A DNA stretch of 64,000 bases from assembly GCA_002426015.1 (NCBI GenBank), contig DINS01000021.1, positions 128,095 through 192,094 of the forward strand. Direction: 5' to 3'. Under the pieces are notes generated by a model, which saw only the letters and a program-made list of their open reading frames with translations, searched no databases and was not told the origin of the DNA. Position numbers and translations under genes: made by a program. Below, one piece after another: positions 17,125 through 26,371 of the stretch; the stretch's first letter is position 1, and every line of letters begins with the position of its first letter. This stretch comes from Flavobacteriaceae bacterium UBA5534. GTDB taxonomy: Bacteria; Bacteroidota; Bacteroidia; Flavobacteriales; Flavobacteriaceae.

Positions 17125-18393
17125 ATGCACATGTTTGCACTTGTCGATTGTAATAATTTTTATGCGTCCTGCGAACGCGTTTTTCAACCACAATTAAACC
17201 ACAAACCCATAGCTGTTTTGTCTAATAATGATGGTTGTGTCATTTCGCGCAGTGATGAAGCCAAGGCGTTGGGTTTGCCTATGGGAGCACCTGCGTTTAA
17301 GTACGAAGCATTTTTCAAACAACATAGCATCCAAGTATTTTCATCCAATTATTCCTTGTATGGCGACATGAGCGAGCGTGTCATGAGCATTTTAGGACAA
17401 TTCACGCCAGACGTGGAAATTTATAGCATTGATGAGGCTTTTTTGCAGTTCAAAGGATTTGAGCGCTATGACTTTAAGGACTATGGACTTCAAATGCGAC
17501 AACGTGTACTCAAATGGACAGGCATTCCAACCTGCGTTGGTATTGCACCAACCAAAGCTTTGTCTAAAGTTGCCAATAAAATTGCTCGAAAATTTCCGAA
17601 GCAAACCAATGGAGTATATGTCATCGATTCTGAACAAAAACGAATTAAAGCTTTAAAGTGGTTAAAAATCGAAGATGTTTGGGGTATTGGTTATGCTCTA
17701 CAAAAACGGTTGAAAGCCAAAAATTGCAAAACTGCTTTTGATTTTATTCAATTGTCTGATGATTGGGTTCGCAAGAACTTTTCAATTACAGAGTGGAAAC
17801 TAAAAAAAGATTTGGAAGGCATTCCAACTATGGAGCTCACTCACAAAGAACCCAAACGCTCCATTGCCACGACACGAAGTTTTGAATACACATATTCTGA
17901 TCTAGATAATATTAAAGAACGTATCTCAACTTTTGCCACAAGTTGTGCCGAGAAATTAAGAAAGCAACAATCGAGTTGTCATGTGATTATTGTATTGTTG
18001 AGTAGCGACAAACATAAAAAAGGACTGCCTCAACATAGAGCAAGTAAAACCTTTAGCTTACCTTATCCAACAGATTCTTCTTTGGTTATCAGTGATTGCG
18101 CTGTAAAAGCAGTCAGCGAAATTTTTAAGGAGGGCATCAAATACAAACGTGCTGGTGTTATTGTCACAGGATTGGTACCAACCGACAATCATCAACTCGA
18201 TTTATTTCAACACGAAAATCCAAAACACAAGCCTTTAATGCAGCGTATTGATGCGATTAATCACAAATATGAAGCTGCAAAAATAAAATTGGGCAATCAA
18301 GATTTAAAACGCACTTGGAAAATGCGTCAAGAACGCTTATCTTTAAAATATACAACCAACATTAACGAAATACTCACTGTAAAATGTCATTAA
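17125..18393 (+). CDS. umuC: Y-family DNA polymerase V catalytic subunit (UmuC-like)
   Basis: The 422-residue translesion polymerase has the first catalytic motif ALVDCNNFYASCERVF at the N-terminus and the second YSIDEAFLQF near 100-109, which together supply the metal-binding acids. Helix-hairpin-helix and little-finger regions follow, and the C-terminus has the DLFQHENPKHKPLMQRIDAIN motif of UmuC. An alternative ATG two codons inside (17131) is equally possible. It overlaps umuD by 10 bases. Here umuC precedes umuD, opposite to the classical umuDC order. No LexA-type box was recognised upstream, so SOS control cannot be claimed. Confidence 0.94.
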   Translation: MHMFALVDCNNFYASCERVFQPQLNHKPIAVLSNNDGCVISRSDEAKALGLPMGAPAFKYEAFFKQHSIQVFSSNYSLYGDMSERVMSILGQFTPDVEIYSIDEAFLQFKGFERYDFKDYGLQMRQRVLKWTGIPTCVGIAPTKALSKVANKIARKFPKQTNGVYVIDSEQKRIKALKWLKIEDVWGIGYALQKRLKAKNCKTAFDFIQLSDDWVRKNFSITEWKLKKDLEGIPTMELTHKEPKRSIATTRSFEYTYSDLDNIKERISTFATSCAEKLRKQQSSCHVIIVLLSSDKHKKGLPQHRASKTFSLPYPTDSSLVISDCAVKAVSEIFKEGIKYKRAGVIVTGLVPTDNHQLDLFQHENPKHKPLMQRIDAINHKYEAAKIKLGNQDLKRTWKMRQERLSLKYTTNINEILTVKCH

Positions 18394-18833
18394 AATTCTT
18401 CACACCAAAAAACGCATTGGAGTTCTACACACCAGACGAAAGCCAAAGTCTGGATATTGTCTTGGCACAAACAGGTATTTCGGCTGGTTTTCCATCGCCT
18501 GCCGACGATTTTAGAGACAACAAAATAAGTCTCGATAGAGCTTTGGTTAAAAATAAGGAAGCTACTTTTTATGCCAAAGTGAGCGGACAATCGATGATTG
18601 GTGCAGGTTTAGACGATGGTGATTTATTGGTCGTGGATAAAAGTTTAGAGCCTCAACACAACAAAATTGCCGTATGTTTTATTGATGGGGAATTTACTGT
18701 AAAACGTTTGCAAGTCAACAAAGAAGGTGTGTATTTACTTCCTGCAAACCCTGCCTATGAGCCTATACAGGTTACTGAAGACAACACCTTCCAAATTTGG
18801 GGCATTGTGACGCATGTGATTAAGAAAATCTAA
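18384..18833 (+). CDS. umuD: Polymerase V accessory protein, S24 autopeptidase (UmuD-like)
   Basis: The 149-residue protein has an Ala34-Gly35 self-cleavage site (ISAGFPSPADDF), nucleophile Ser70 (SGQSM) and Lys107 (FTVKRL). The spacing of 36 and 37 residues equals that of E. coli UmuD (24/60/97), which supports a working serine-lysine dyad. After RecA-stimulated cleavage the shortened form would join UmuC. The start ATG lies inside umuC, so the two are translationally coupled. A terminator follows directly. Confidence 0.93.
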   Translation: MSLKFFTPKNALEFYTPDESQSLDIVLAQTGISAGFPSPADDFRDNKISLDRALVKNKEATFYAKVSGQSMIGAGLDDGDLLVVDKSLEPQHNKIAVCFIDGEFTVKRLQVNKEGVYLLPANPAYEPIQVTEDNTFQIWGIVTHVIKKI

Positions 18834-18835
18834 AT

Positions 18836-18869
18836 AAAAAAGCTCCAACATTTCTGTTGAAGCTTTTTG
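18836..18869 (+). terminator. Terminator after umuD
   Basis: AAAAAGCT with CAAC pairs with GTTG and AGCTTTTT around a short loop and ends in a T run. It directly abuts the 3' end of the tRNA-Leu gene on the other strand. Confidence 0.75.
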
Positions 18870-18949
18870 TACTCAAGGCGGGAATCGAACCCGCACTCCG
18901 AAGAACTGGATTTTGAATCCAGCGCGTCTACCAATTCCGCCACTTGAGC
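18870..18949 (-). tRNA. tRNA-Leu (anticodon CAA)
   Basis: The minus strand folds as a class II tRNA. The acceptor strand is GCTCAAG with CTTGAGT (a G-U pair at the end), the D arm contains GGCGGAATTGGTAGACGC, and the anticodon stem CTGGA/TCCAG has loop TTCAAAA, giving anticodon CAA (codon TTG). A long variable arm and the T arm GCGGGTTCGATTCCCGC complete it. The discriminator is A and CCA is not encoded. It is about 80 bases long, at the short end for leucine tRNAs. Confidence 0.95.
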
Positions 18950-19042
18950 AACTATTAGTAATTGGACTGCAAAATTATAAAATATTTTACTACAAACAAT
19001 TAAAAATAACAGCTTTTTACTTTAGCAGTCCAAATAAATTCC

Positions 19043-19050
19043 TAAATTTG
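19043..19050 (+). promoter_or_regulatory. -7 promoter box of prs
   Basis: TAAATTTG matches TAnnTTTG exactly and is followed by a 52-base leader to the prs start codon. Confidence 0.55.
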
Positions 19051-19102
19051 CACCTCGTTAAACAAAAAGCGAATCAATTCGTTATAAAACAACCTTTTAT
19101 CA

Positions 19103-20044
19103 ATGCCTAACGTCATTACAGAAGCCAAAATTTTTGCCTGCACTCAAAGTAGAGAGCTGGCCGAAAAAATTGCAGCAACTTTTGGTGCACCACTGGGCAA
19201 TGTCATTACGTCAACATATAGTGATGGTGAATTTCAACCATCCTACGAAGAATCGATAAGAGGAACCCGAATTTTCATCATTGGCTCAACACATCCAGGC
19301 CCTGAAAACTTAATGGAAATGTTGTTAATGATTGATGCCGCAAAACGTGCTTCAGCAAGACATATTACTGCTGTTTTACCTTATTTTGGTTGGGCAAGAC
19401 AAGACCGAAAAGATAAACCAAGGGTACCAATTGCAGCCAAGTTGGTAGCGAAAATGCTGGAAGCAGCAGGCGCGACACGCATCATCACTATGGATTTGCA
19501 TGCTGACCAAATACAAGGCTTTTTTGAAAAACCAGTCGATCATTTATTTGCATCGACCGTGTTTTTACCCTATTTGAGAAGTTTAAATCTTGACAATTTA
19601 ACTATCGCTTCTCCAGATATGGGAGGCTCTAAAAGAGCTTATGCTTATTCCAAAGCGCTAGAAAGTGATGTCGTTATTTGTTATAAACAACGTGCCAAGG
19701 CCAATGTCATTTCGCATATGGAACTGATTGGCGATGTCACTGGCAAAAATGTCGTATTGGTAGATGATATGGTCGATACTGCAGGAACATTGACAAAAGC
19801 AGCCGACTTGATGATGGAGCGTGGTGCATTGAGCGTAAGAGCAATTTGTACACACCCTATTTTATCAGGCAATGCATACGAACGACTTGAGAACTCTAAA
19901 TTAGAAGAATTAATCGTAACTGACTCTATTCCTTTAAGACAAAAAAGCAACAAAATTAGAGTCATCAGTTGTGCTGATTTATTTGCAGAAGTGATGCATA
20001 ATGTACACTACAACAAATCAATCAGCTCTAAATTTTTAATGTAA
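19103..20044 (+). CDS. prs: Ribose-phosphate pyrophosphokinase
   Basis: The 313-residue enzyme makes PRPP from ribose 5-phosphate and ATP for nucleotide, His and Trp synthesis. Family motifs are TYSDGEFQPSYEESIRG near the ribose-phosphate site, LPYFGWARQDRKD in the flexible ATP-binding region, MDLHADQIQGFF, and the PRPP loop NVVLVDDMVDTAGTL (about 214-228). The length is standard for class I PrsA. rplY follows 25 bases later and then pth, the same order seen in many bacteria. Confidence 0.97.
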   Translation: MPNVITEAKIFACTQSRELAEKIAATFGAPLGNVITSTYSDGEFQPSYEESIRGTRIFIIGSTHPGPENLMEMLLMIDAAKRASARHITAVLPYFGWARQDRKDKPRVPIAAKLVAKMLEAAGATRIITMDLHADQIQGFFEKPVDHLFASTVFLPYLRSLNLDNLTIASPDMGGSKRAYAYSKALESDVVICYKQRAKANVISHMELIGDVTGKNVVLVDDMVDTAGTLTKAADLMMERGALSVRAICTHPILSGNAYERLENSKLEELIVTDSIPLRQKSNKIRVISCADLFAEVMHNVHYNKSISSKFLM

Positions 20045-20069
20045 ATTAATATTAATATAAACAAAAACA

Positions 20070-20729
20070 ATGAAATCAATTACAATCAACGGATCTCAAA
20101 GAGAAAGCGTGGGCAAAAAAGCAACAAAAGCCTTACGTAATGCTGGTCAGGTTCCTTGCGTATTATACGGAGGAGACAAACCAGTGCATTTCTCTGCACC
20201 TGAATTGGCTTTCTCTAAACTGGTTTATACGCCTAATGCGCATACAGTTGTGATTGCTATGGAAAATGGAACATCTTACAATGCAATCATGCAAGATATC
20301 CAGTTTCACCCAGTGACAGATAAAATCTTACACATCGATTTTTATCAGTTATTTGAAGATAAAGAAATCACTATGGATATTCCTGTACATATTATTGGAA
20401 CATCTAGAGGTGTATTAAACGGTGGTGTTTTACGTAGAAACCAACGTAAATTAAGAGTTAAGGCATTACCAGCAAATTTACCAGATTTTGTAGAGGCAGA
20501 TATTACACCTTTAAAAATCGGAAGCAAGTTATACATCACTGCTTTAGCTAACCCTGATTACAAATTCTTACACCCAGATAACACTGTAGTTTGTCAAGTA
20601 AGACGTTCTAGAGCTAGTGTTGCTGAATTTGAAGAGGAAGAAGAGGCAGCTGCAGCAGAGGCGGCTGAAGGAGCAGAAGGAACTGCTGAAGGAGCTACAG
20701 CAGAAGCAACTTCTGAAGGTCAAGAATAA
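20070..20729 (+). CDS. rplY: 50S ribosomal protein L25/general stress protein Ctc
   Basis: The 219-residue 5S-rRNA-binding protein has an N-terminal L25 domain (about 1-95, RESVGKKATKALRNAGQVP), a C-terminal TL5/Ctc beta domain (about 100-185), and an acidic Ala/Glu tail (about 186-219, EEEEEAAAAEAAEG) typical of the long form. It follows prs closely and is closed by a terminator. Confidence 0.96.
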   Translation: MKSITINGSQRESVGKKATKALRNAGQVPCVLYGGDKPVHFSAPELAFSKLVYTPNAHTVVIAMENGTSYNAIMQDIQFHPVTDKILHIDFYQLFEDKEITMDIPVHIIGTSRGVLNGGVLRRNQRKLRVKALPANLPDFVEADITPLKIGSKLYITALANPDYKFLHPDNTVVCQVRRSRASVAEFEEEEEAAAAEAAEGAEGTAEGATAEATSEGQE

Positions 20730-20751
20730 ATCAATTTATTTTGATATATCT

Positions 20752-20783
20752 AAAAGCATTCTGTTAATCAGGATGCTTTTTTT
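20752..20783 (+). terminator. Terminator after rplY
   Basis: AAAAGCATTCTG pairs with CAGGATGCTTTT (one mismatch) around a 5-base loop, with a T run after it. Confidence 0.8.
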
Positions 20784-20801
20784 ATTTTTACTAAAAAATG
20801 A

Positions 20802-21434
20802 ATGTGCAAATTTTTACTAAATTTATTTAAAACATCAAAACCTTCCACTGATATCGAAGAAGATCCCATGAAAAAATTTTTAATAGTAGGACTTGGTAAT
20901 ATTGGAGCAGATTATGCTAATACGAGACATAATATAGGTTTCAAAGTATTGGATTTTTTGGCATCCAAAGAATCCTTGACTTTTGAAACCCAAAAATTAG
21001 GTGATGTGGCAACCTACAAATTTAAAGGTCGTCAGTTTATATTGCTCAAACCAAGCACCTATATGAATTTGAGTGGAAAGGCTGTGACTTATTGGCTTAC
21101 CAAAGAGAAGATCCCATTGGAAAATCTATTGGTCATCACTGATGATTTGAACCTGCCTTTTGGGACTATTAGATTGAAAACCAAAGGAAGTGATGGTGGC
21201 CATAATGGATTAAAAGACATACAAGACAAACTACAAACAACAACTTATAACCGTTTTAGATTTGGCATAAGCGATGCTTTCAGTAAAGGAAGGCAAGTCG
21301 ATTATGTGTTAGGGGAATGGACTGATGAGGAAAACAAAAAACTTCCTGAACGATTGGAAAAATCGATAGAGCTTATCAAATCATTTGGCACTGCTGGTGT
21401 CAATATCACAATGAACACTTATAATGGTGCATAA
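20802..21434 (+). CDS. pth: Peptidyl-tRNA hydrolase
   Basis: The 210-residue enzyme releases peptides from prematurely dropped peptidyl-tRNAs. The core contains VGLGNIG, NTRHNIGF (catalytic His), KPSTYMNLSGKAV, DDLNLPFG (catalytic Asp) and GSDGGHNGLKDI. A 22-residue basic/acidic N-terminal extension precedes MKKFLIVGL; such an extension is frequent in Flavobacteriaceae, but ATG at 20868 would give the core enzyme alone and cannot be excluded. It ends at a strong palindromic terminator. Confidence 0.94.
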   Translation: MCKFLLNLFKTSKPSTDIEEDPMKKFLIVGLGNIGADYANTRHNIGFKVLDFLASKESLTFETQKLGDVATYKFKGRQFILLKPSTYMNLSGKAVTYWLTKEKIPLENLLVITDDLNLPFGTIRLKTKGSDGGHNGLKDIQDKLQTTTYNRFRFGISDAFSKGRQVDYVLGEWTDEENKKLPERLEKSIELIKSFGTAGVNITMNTYNGA

Positions 21435-21464
21435 AAAAGGGAGCTGAATTCAGCTCCCTTTTTT
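21433..21464. terminator. Perfectly palindromic bidirectional terminator
   Basis: AAAAAAGGGAGCTGAA and its exact complement form a 32-base perfect palindrome with A/T runs on both sides. It serves pth (plus) and the metalloprotease gene (minus). Confidence 0.88.
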
Positions 21465-21487
21465 ATTTATAAATTTAAATCAATTTA

Positions 21488-24400
21488 TTACTTAATAATG
21501 ATCTTTTTAGTTTCCGTTCTTAAGCCATCTGTAACATTAATCAAGTACATACCAGCTTGAACATCATCCAAACGTATCATTTCATTGAAGTTGGTTGTAT
21601 TGACATAGCGACTGTTAAACACTTTTCTTCCTCTAATGTCATAAACGTCGATTCTAATGTCTTCACCAGAATTAGAATTGAACTTCACAGTAAACTCACC
21701 ATTATTTGGATTAGGGAAAATTGAGAAATCAGATAGTTCATTTTCTTCAACTCCCAATGAGCCTTGTACACATAAATTTAGGGACCAACTGTTTAAGGTA
21801 CCTGTATCAACAGCAAAATTATCCAATACGGTTAGAACCCAATTCCCTCCTGACATTTCCCCATAGATATTAGATAGGTTGCCTTCTGGCACATACGAAC
21901 CTGCAAATGGTGAAGTCCCTCCAGTAATTGGATTAGTAGCTTCTTGGTCAAAAACGGTATTAGAATAACTTCCTGGTCCATTAGCACCATTAACACTTGT
22001 TAATTCTACTGTTGTTCCATTAGGACTAGTTATACTTGCCGTTATATCTCTAATCCATTCGTGTGTAATATTAATTGTAACATTAACATCTGTAATAGGG
22101 AAGTTTTGTGGAATATTTATCGTCGAAGTATAATTAACTCCATTTGTGGCAATCGTAATTGGTGTATCTGTTGCCGCGAAGGTAGCACAAGAAATGTTAG
22201 CGGTAGTAAAAGTAAACACACTAGATGCAGGTGATGTAGCACAAGCATTAGATGAAGTTACTCTCCAATAATACAACGTATTATTCGCTAGTGATACAAC
22301 ATAGGACGGTGAAGTTACTGTAGCTGAATTTACAATATTTGTAAAGCCTGGATCAGTCGCAACTTGCACTAAATAACTTTGGGCACTTGCATTTGCACTC
22401 CATGTTAACGTTCCTGTAGCCGACACACCCGTCGCACCATTTGCAGGGGCAGTTAACGTTGATGCTGCTAATGTTGTTGAAAACACATTTAAGGTTACTG
22501 GAGTTGTTTTGGTTGTAGATGGTGCAGTTCCCACCACTGTAATAGTGTATGAACCAGGTGCTACTGCACCTGTATTTGATACTGTCATCGTTACAGCCGT
22601 ATTATTAGCGGTAGCAGATGTTGGTGAAAACACTACATTGGCACCAGCAGGAACTCCTGTTGCTGAAAACACAGTGTTTTGATTAAATCCACTAAATGTG
22701 TTATAAGTAAAGTTATAAACCGCATTATTTGGTTGACAAGCTGATACATTAGTATTAGCAAAATTCATTATAAACTCTGAATTGATGATTTGAAAGTTTG
22801 AGCTATTCACATTATAAAAAATATTCCCTGCTCCTTCAACCATGATTCTAGCCTGATTAGTTGCGTTATTTGGTACAGTAACATTATAAGAACCATTATT
22901 TGGAACACCAGACGCCAAAACAATTGGGAAAGTTGCTCCTCCATTTGTAGATAATAAAATATTGACATTAGTAGTATTTACTGGAGCCACATTAGTATTG
23001 GCTACGTCCCAAGTAACAGTTTGTGTAGAACCAACTTGCCACGTTACATTACTACTTTGAGAAGTTACAATAAATGGTCCTGCTGTCCCGACTGTAGTAA
23101 CAACCATTCCGTCAGATGAAGTGCTTGCTCCATTGGCAACATTATCTCTAACGGTTAAGTTAAAATTCATAGTTCTAGCAACAGATGGGACAACTTCCCA
23201 TGTCGTTGCTGTCGATCCTGTAAGCACTGTTGGCAATGCTGGCATATATCTATTTGGAGATGTTGTTGGATTTAAAGACCTGAATGCTGGTCCTGCAGTA
23301 GAAATAGATACTGGTGGCATCGTTGCAGGCGTTGCATCCAATTGCTCCCAACAATACGTTAAAGTATTTGTTGGATTCGCATCGGTAGCTGATCCTCTTA
23401 ATACAAACGGAGTTGATTTTGGAATTGTGTAATCTAATCCAGCATTAGCAACAGGTGCAGCATTATTAGTATTGGATTGTGCAGCACATTGACTTGCTCC
23501 AGCAGAAATATTTGCCCACATCTCTCTTATGCTTTCACCATGAAAATAATCATCACTATTGTTTTGAACGTTAGGCGCACAAATTCCTGCATAGCCCATA
23601 ATAGTTGATGCACTTCCTGGCTCAAATGATTTTGATGATCTTTGGCAATTATTATTTTGAGTATGGTTACCTCCATATTGATGTCCCATTTCGTGAGCCA
23701 CATAGTCAATGTCGAAAGTATCACCAACAGGTGAATTAGAACCAGTTACACCTCTAGCTTTTCCAGTACCACATGGAGAGTTCAATTGTGCTATACCTCC
23801 ACCTCCAGTACTAAAAACGTGTCCAATATCATAATTTGGTGACCCTATTTGAGTATTACAAGTGGTTTGGTTTTGATTCAACATTGTTGCTCCATCATTA
23901 TTAGTATATGGATCTGTAGCAGCATTTAAATATATAACATTGGTGTTGTTAGGTACAATTACCATACGTATAGCTACATCTCTTTCAAAAATACCATTTA
24001 CACGTGTCATAGACGTATTCATTGCCGCAACAACATTAGGTACAGTTCCTCCATGAAATGAAGCATACTCTCCTGTACAGGCCAACGCTAAACGAAAAGT
24101 TCTTAATTTTCCATCATTTGCATTTCTGTTGGCAACATCAATCAATTCATCTGAAACTTGCGGTTGGTCAATTAAATCAGTTTCACAAATAAATTGAAAG
24201 TCATTTGTATCTGCCGCTGTTCTAATATAAACACGATAAGTAGTTAAATCTTCCGAATACGGCTCAATAAATACCGTTTTCTTATCAGACAGCACCATAC
24301 TGCTCAACCCTTTCTGCGGAGATAAACTAAATCGCAATATAGCTGCTGGATTTGTAATACCGTAACCGATATATGATCTGATTTCTGGGAATTGGGCCTG

Positions 24401-24721
24401 TAGCTCTGGCGCAAAATTTGAGGACTCCTCGATTCTGAAAGATTCCATTTTGCCATCAATATTAGGAAAATCTACAATAACAGTAGATGTAGAAGACCCT
24501 CGTTGAGGTGTATTAAGCAATCTGTTTTTTAAATCTGTAAGATTTAATTCATAATAGCTTACAACAGCAGGCTCGGTTTGTTTGTAAAGTTGCTTTTTTG
24601 AGAGCGCTTCGACTTTAGTCGTTTTTGTCCATAAAGACTCGCTCTTTTGTGCAAAAATTGCGACAGAAAAAAAGAAAATACAAACAAAAAATAAATTGAA
24701 TTTTAAGTAATTATTTTTCAT
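21488..24721 (-). CDS. Secreted reprolysin-like metalloprotease with T9SS C-terminal sorting domain
   Basis: The 1077-residue exported protease has a signal peptide (core FFVCIFFFSVAIFAQ), a propeptide-like region (about 30-200), and a catalytic domain with VAHEMGHQYGGNH near 340-352, the metzincin zinc motif HExxHxxGxxH. A Met-turn-like IMGYAGIC follows. Next come Ig/Kre9-like and fibronectin-like beta repeats (about 430-840), a proprotein-convertase P/Homo-B domain (about 850-990), and a type A sorting domain (about 1000-1077: FSIFPNPNNGEFTV, YDIRGRKVF, AGMYLINVTDG, ending KKIIIK). It should be exported by the type IX system and released or anchored at the cell surface to digest protein. 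It is transcribed alone. Confidence 0.93.
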   Translation of the reverse strand: MKNNYLKFNLFFVCIFFFSVAIFAQKSESLWTKTTKVEALSKKQLYKQTEPAVVSYYELNLTDLKNRLLNTPQRGSSTSTVIVDFPNIDGKMESFRIEESSNFAPELQAQFPEIRSYIGYGITNPAAILRFSLSPQKGLSSMVLSDKKTVFIEPYSEDLTTYRVYIRTAADTNDFQFICETDLIDQPQVSDELIDVANRNANDGKLRTFRLALACTGEYASFHGGTVPNVVAAMNTSMTRVNGIFERDVAIRMVIVPNNTNVIYLNAATDPYTNNDGATMLNQNQTTCNTQIGSPNYDIGHVFSTGGGGIAQLNSPCGTGKARGVTGSNSPVGDTFDIDYVAHEMGHQYGGNHTQNNNCQRSSKSFEPGSASTIMGYAGICAPNVQNNSDDYFHGESIREMWANISAGASQCAAQSNTNNAAPVANAGLDYTIPKSTPFVLRGSATDANPTNTLTYCWEQLDATPATMPPVSISTAGPAFRSLNPTTSPNRYMPALPTVLTGSTATTWEVVPSVARTMNFNLTVRDNVANGASTSSDGMVVTTVGTAGPFIVTSQSSNVTWQVGSTQTVTWDVANTNVAPVNTTNVNILLSTNGGATFPIVLASGVPNNGSYNVTVPNNATNQARIMVEGAGNIFYNVNSSNFQIINSEFIMNFANTNVSACQPNNAVYNFTYNTFSGFNQNTVFSATGVPAGANVVFSPTSATANNTAVTMTVSNTGAVAPGSYTITVVGTAPSTTKTTPVTLNVFSTTLAASTLTAPANGATGVSATGTLTWSANASAQSYLVQVATDPGFTNIVNSATVTSPSYVVSLANNTLYYWRVTSSNACATSPASSVFTFTTANISCATFAATDTPITIATNGVNYTSTINIPQNFPITDVNVTINITHEWIRDITASITSPNGTTVELTSVNGANGPGSYSNTVFDQEATNPITGGTSPFAGSYVPEGNLSNIYGEMSGGNWVLTVLDNFAVDTGTLNSWSLNLCVQGSLGVEENELSDFSIFPNPNNGEFTVKFNSNSGEDIRIDVYDIRGRKVFNSRYVNTTNFNEMIRLDDVQAGMYLINVTDGLRTETKKIIIK

Positions 24722-24830
24722 TAGGTCAATTTTTATAAGATTCTATTTGTTATTAGTTAGAAATAAGTCGGAAAGATACTTTCTAAATTACTAAATTACA
24801 AAAAAATGTAAGTTATATTGATTAAATCCT

Positions 24831-25361
24831 ATGAAAAAAAGCTTCTTTCTTATTGCATTAATGGTTTTTTGCTGTAAGACCTCCGAAATTCCTAAAAGCA
24901 ATTTGTCGGTTGAGGACAAAATATCTCTAACCACCAATTGTCCAGATGATGGCACTTGTACTTTTGAAGTTATCCCAAACTCTTCAATGAAAATCCTAAC
25001 TGATGATACTGGCGCTCTATATCCTCAATTCTACAAAAGTGAAGCCGTTGTCTTAAAATTTGAATACAAAAAAAACGAACAAGTCAACACAGCTGATGGT
25101 GGATACAGTGAGCTTATCTATCTTGAAATAAATGAAGATGATTTAGAGTTAGAATTAGAAAACTCAAAATTAGAGCAAGTAAAACTTCTTTTTGGCAGGT
25201 TGTGCTTTTGTAGAGGTTCATCAGGATATTTTAAAATCACTGATGGCTCTCTTTCTATTAAAAAAATTGGCAATGACACTTATCGAATTGATATAACATT
25301 CACAACCAATAAGGTACCACAAATCATTAATTCCATTTCAGAAACTTTTTCTTTAAAATAA
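24831..25361 (+). CDS. Hypothetical secreted protein (possible lipoprotein)
   Basis: The 176-residue product has an N-terminal hydrophobic segment ending FCCKTSE, where a Cys could be lipidated; the lipobox is weak, so simple secretion is also possible. The mature part is beta-rich, with paired cysteines in TTNCPDDGTCTFEV and FGRLCFCRGSSGYF. I do not recognise a family. It stands alone between the divergent protease gene and ribF. Confidence 0.65.
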   Translation: MKKSFFLIALMVFCCKTSEIPKSNLSVEDKISLTTNCPDDGTCTFEVIPNSSMKILTDDTGALYPQFYKSEAVVLKFEYKKNEQVNTADGGYSELIYLEINEDDLELELENSKLEQVKLLFGRLCFCRGSSGYFKITDGSLSIKKIGNDTYRIDITFTTNKVPQIINSISETFSLK

Positions 25362-25453
25362 TCTTACCACTTCAAATGCATTGGGCAAACTTTGACAAAG
25401 TTACTGCCTTGAGATTGTATTAAAGTGAGTATTTTTACAAAAAAATATTTTAA

Positions 25454-26371
25454 TTGAAAACCCATAATTCATTAATTACTTTTACTAAAAAGGAAACCAT
25501 TGTTACCATTGGTACATTTGATGGCGTGCATATTGGGCATCAAAAAATCATAAAAAAACTGGTAAAGGTTGCTCATACAAAAAAATTGGAATCTGTGGTC
25601 TTGACTTTTTTTCCTCACCCTCGAATGGTGTTGCAAAAAACATCGGACATCAAGCTTTTAAACACAATAAAAGAAAAAGAAACACTTTTATCACATTTGG
25701 GCCTAGACCATTTGGTCGTCAAAACTTTCGACAAGGCATTTTCGGCCCTTGAAGCCGAAGATTTCGTTAAGACCATCCTTGTTGAAAAATTAAAAGCAAA
25801 GCACATTATTATAGGATATGACCATCGTTTTGGAAAAGGCAGAAGTGCTGACATCAATGACTTAAGAACTTATGGAAAACGGTTTAATTTTGAAGTCGAA
25901 GAAATCTCAGCTCAAGATATCGAAGAAGTTGCTGTAAGCTCCACAAAAATAAGAACTGCCCTAAACAACGGAGAGATTGTCACGGCAAATGCCTATTTAG
26001 GTTATCACTATTTTATTACCGGAACCGTTGTAAAAGGTAAAGGCCTGGGCAGAACTATAGGATTCCCTACTGCTAATATCCATATAAAAGAAGATTATAA
26101 ACTAATCCCAAAAAATGGAGTCTATGTCATTAAAGCAACAATTGATGGACGTCCAGTTTTTGGGATGATGAATATTGGCACCAATCCGACAGTTGATGGC
26201 AAGCATCAAACCATTGAAGCTCATTTTTTTGATTTTGATGCCGATATTTATGATGACGAATTGAAAATTGAATTCATAGAGCGTCTTCGAGATGAACGAA
26301 AGTTTGATTCCATTGATTTGTTAAAAGCACAGTTAAAACAAGATAAAATCGATGCAAAAGATTTTATTTAA
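25454..26371 (+). CDS. ribF: Bifunctional riboflavin kinase/FAD synthetase
   Basis: The 305-residue enzyme makes FMN and then FAD from riboflavin. The N-terminal adenylyltransferase half has VTIGTFDGVHIGHQKII and VSSTKIRTAL; the C-terminal kinase half (about 182-305) has GKGLGRTIGFPTANI and GMMNIGTNPTV. No ATG fits; TTG at 25454 gives the usual N-terminus and length and is the likely start. The end overlaps the HTTM gene by 20 bases. Confidence 0.94.
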   Translation: MKTHNSLITFTKKETIVTIGTFDGVHIGHQKIIKKLVKVAHTKKLESVVLTFFPHPRMVLQKTSDIKLLNTIKEKETLLSHLGLDHLVVKTFDKAFSALEAEDFVKTILVEKLKAKHIIIGYDHRFGKGRSADINDLRTYGKRFNFEVEEISAQDIEEVAVSSTKIRTALNNGEIVTANAYLGYHYFITGTVVKGKGLGRTIGFPTANIHIKEDYKLIPKNGVYVIKATIDGRPVFGMMNIGTNPTVDGKHQTIEAHFFDFDADIYDDELKIEFIERLRDERKFDSIDLLKAQLKQDKIDAKDFI

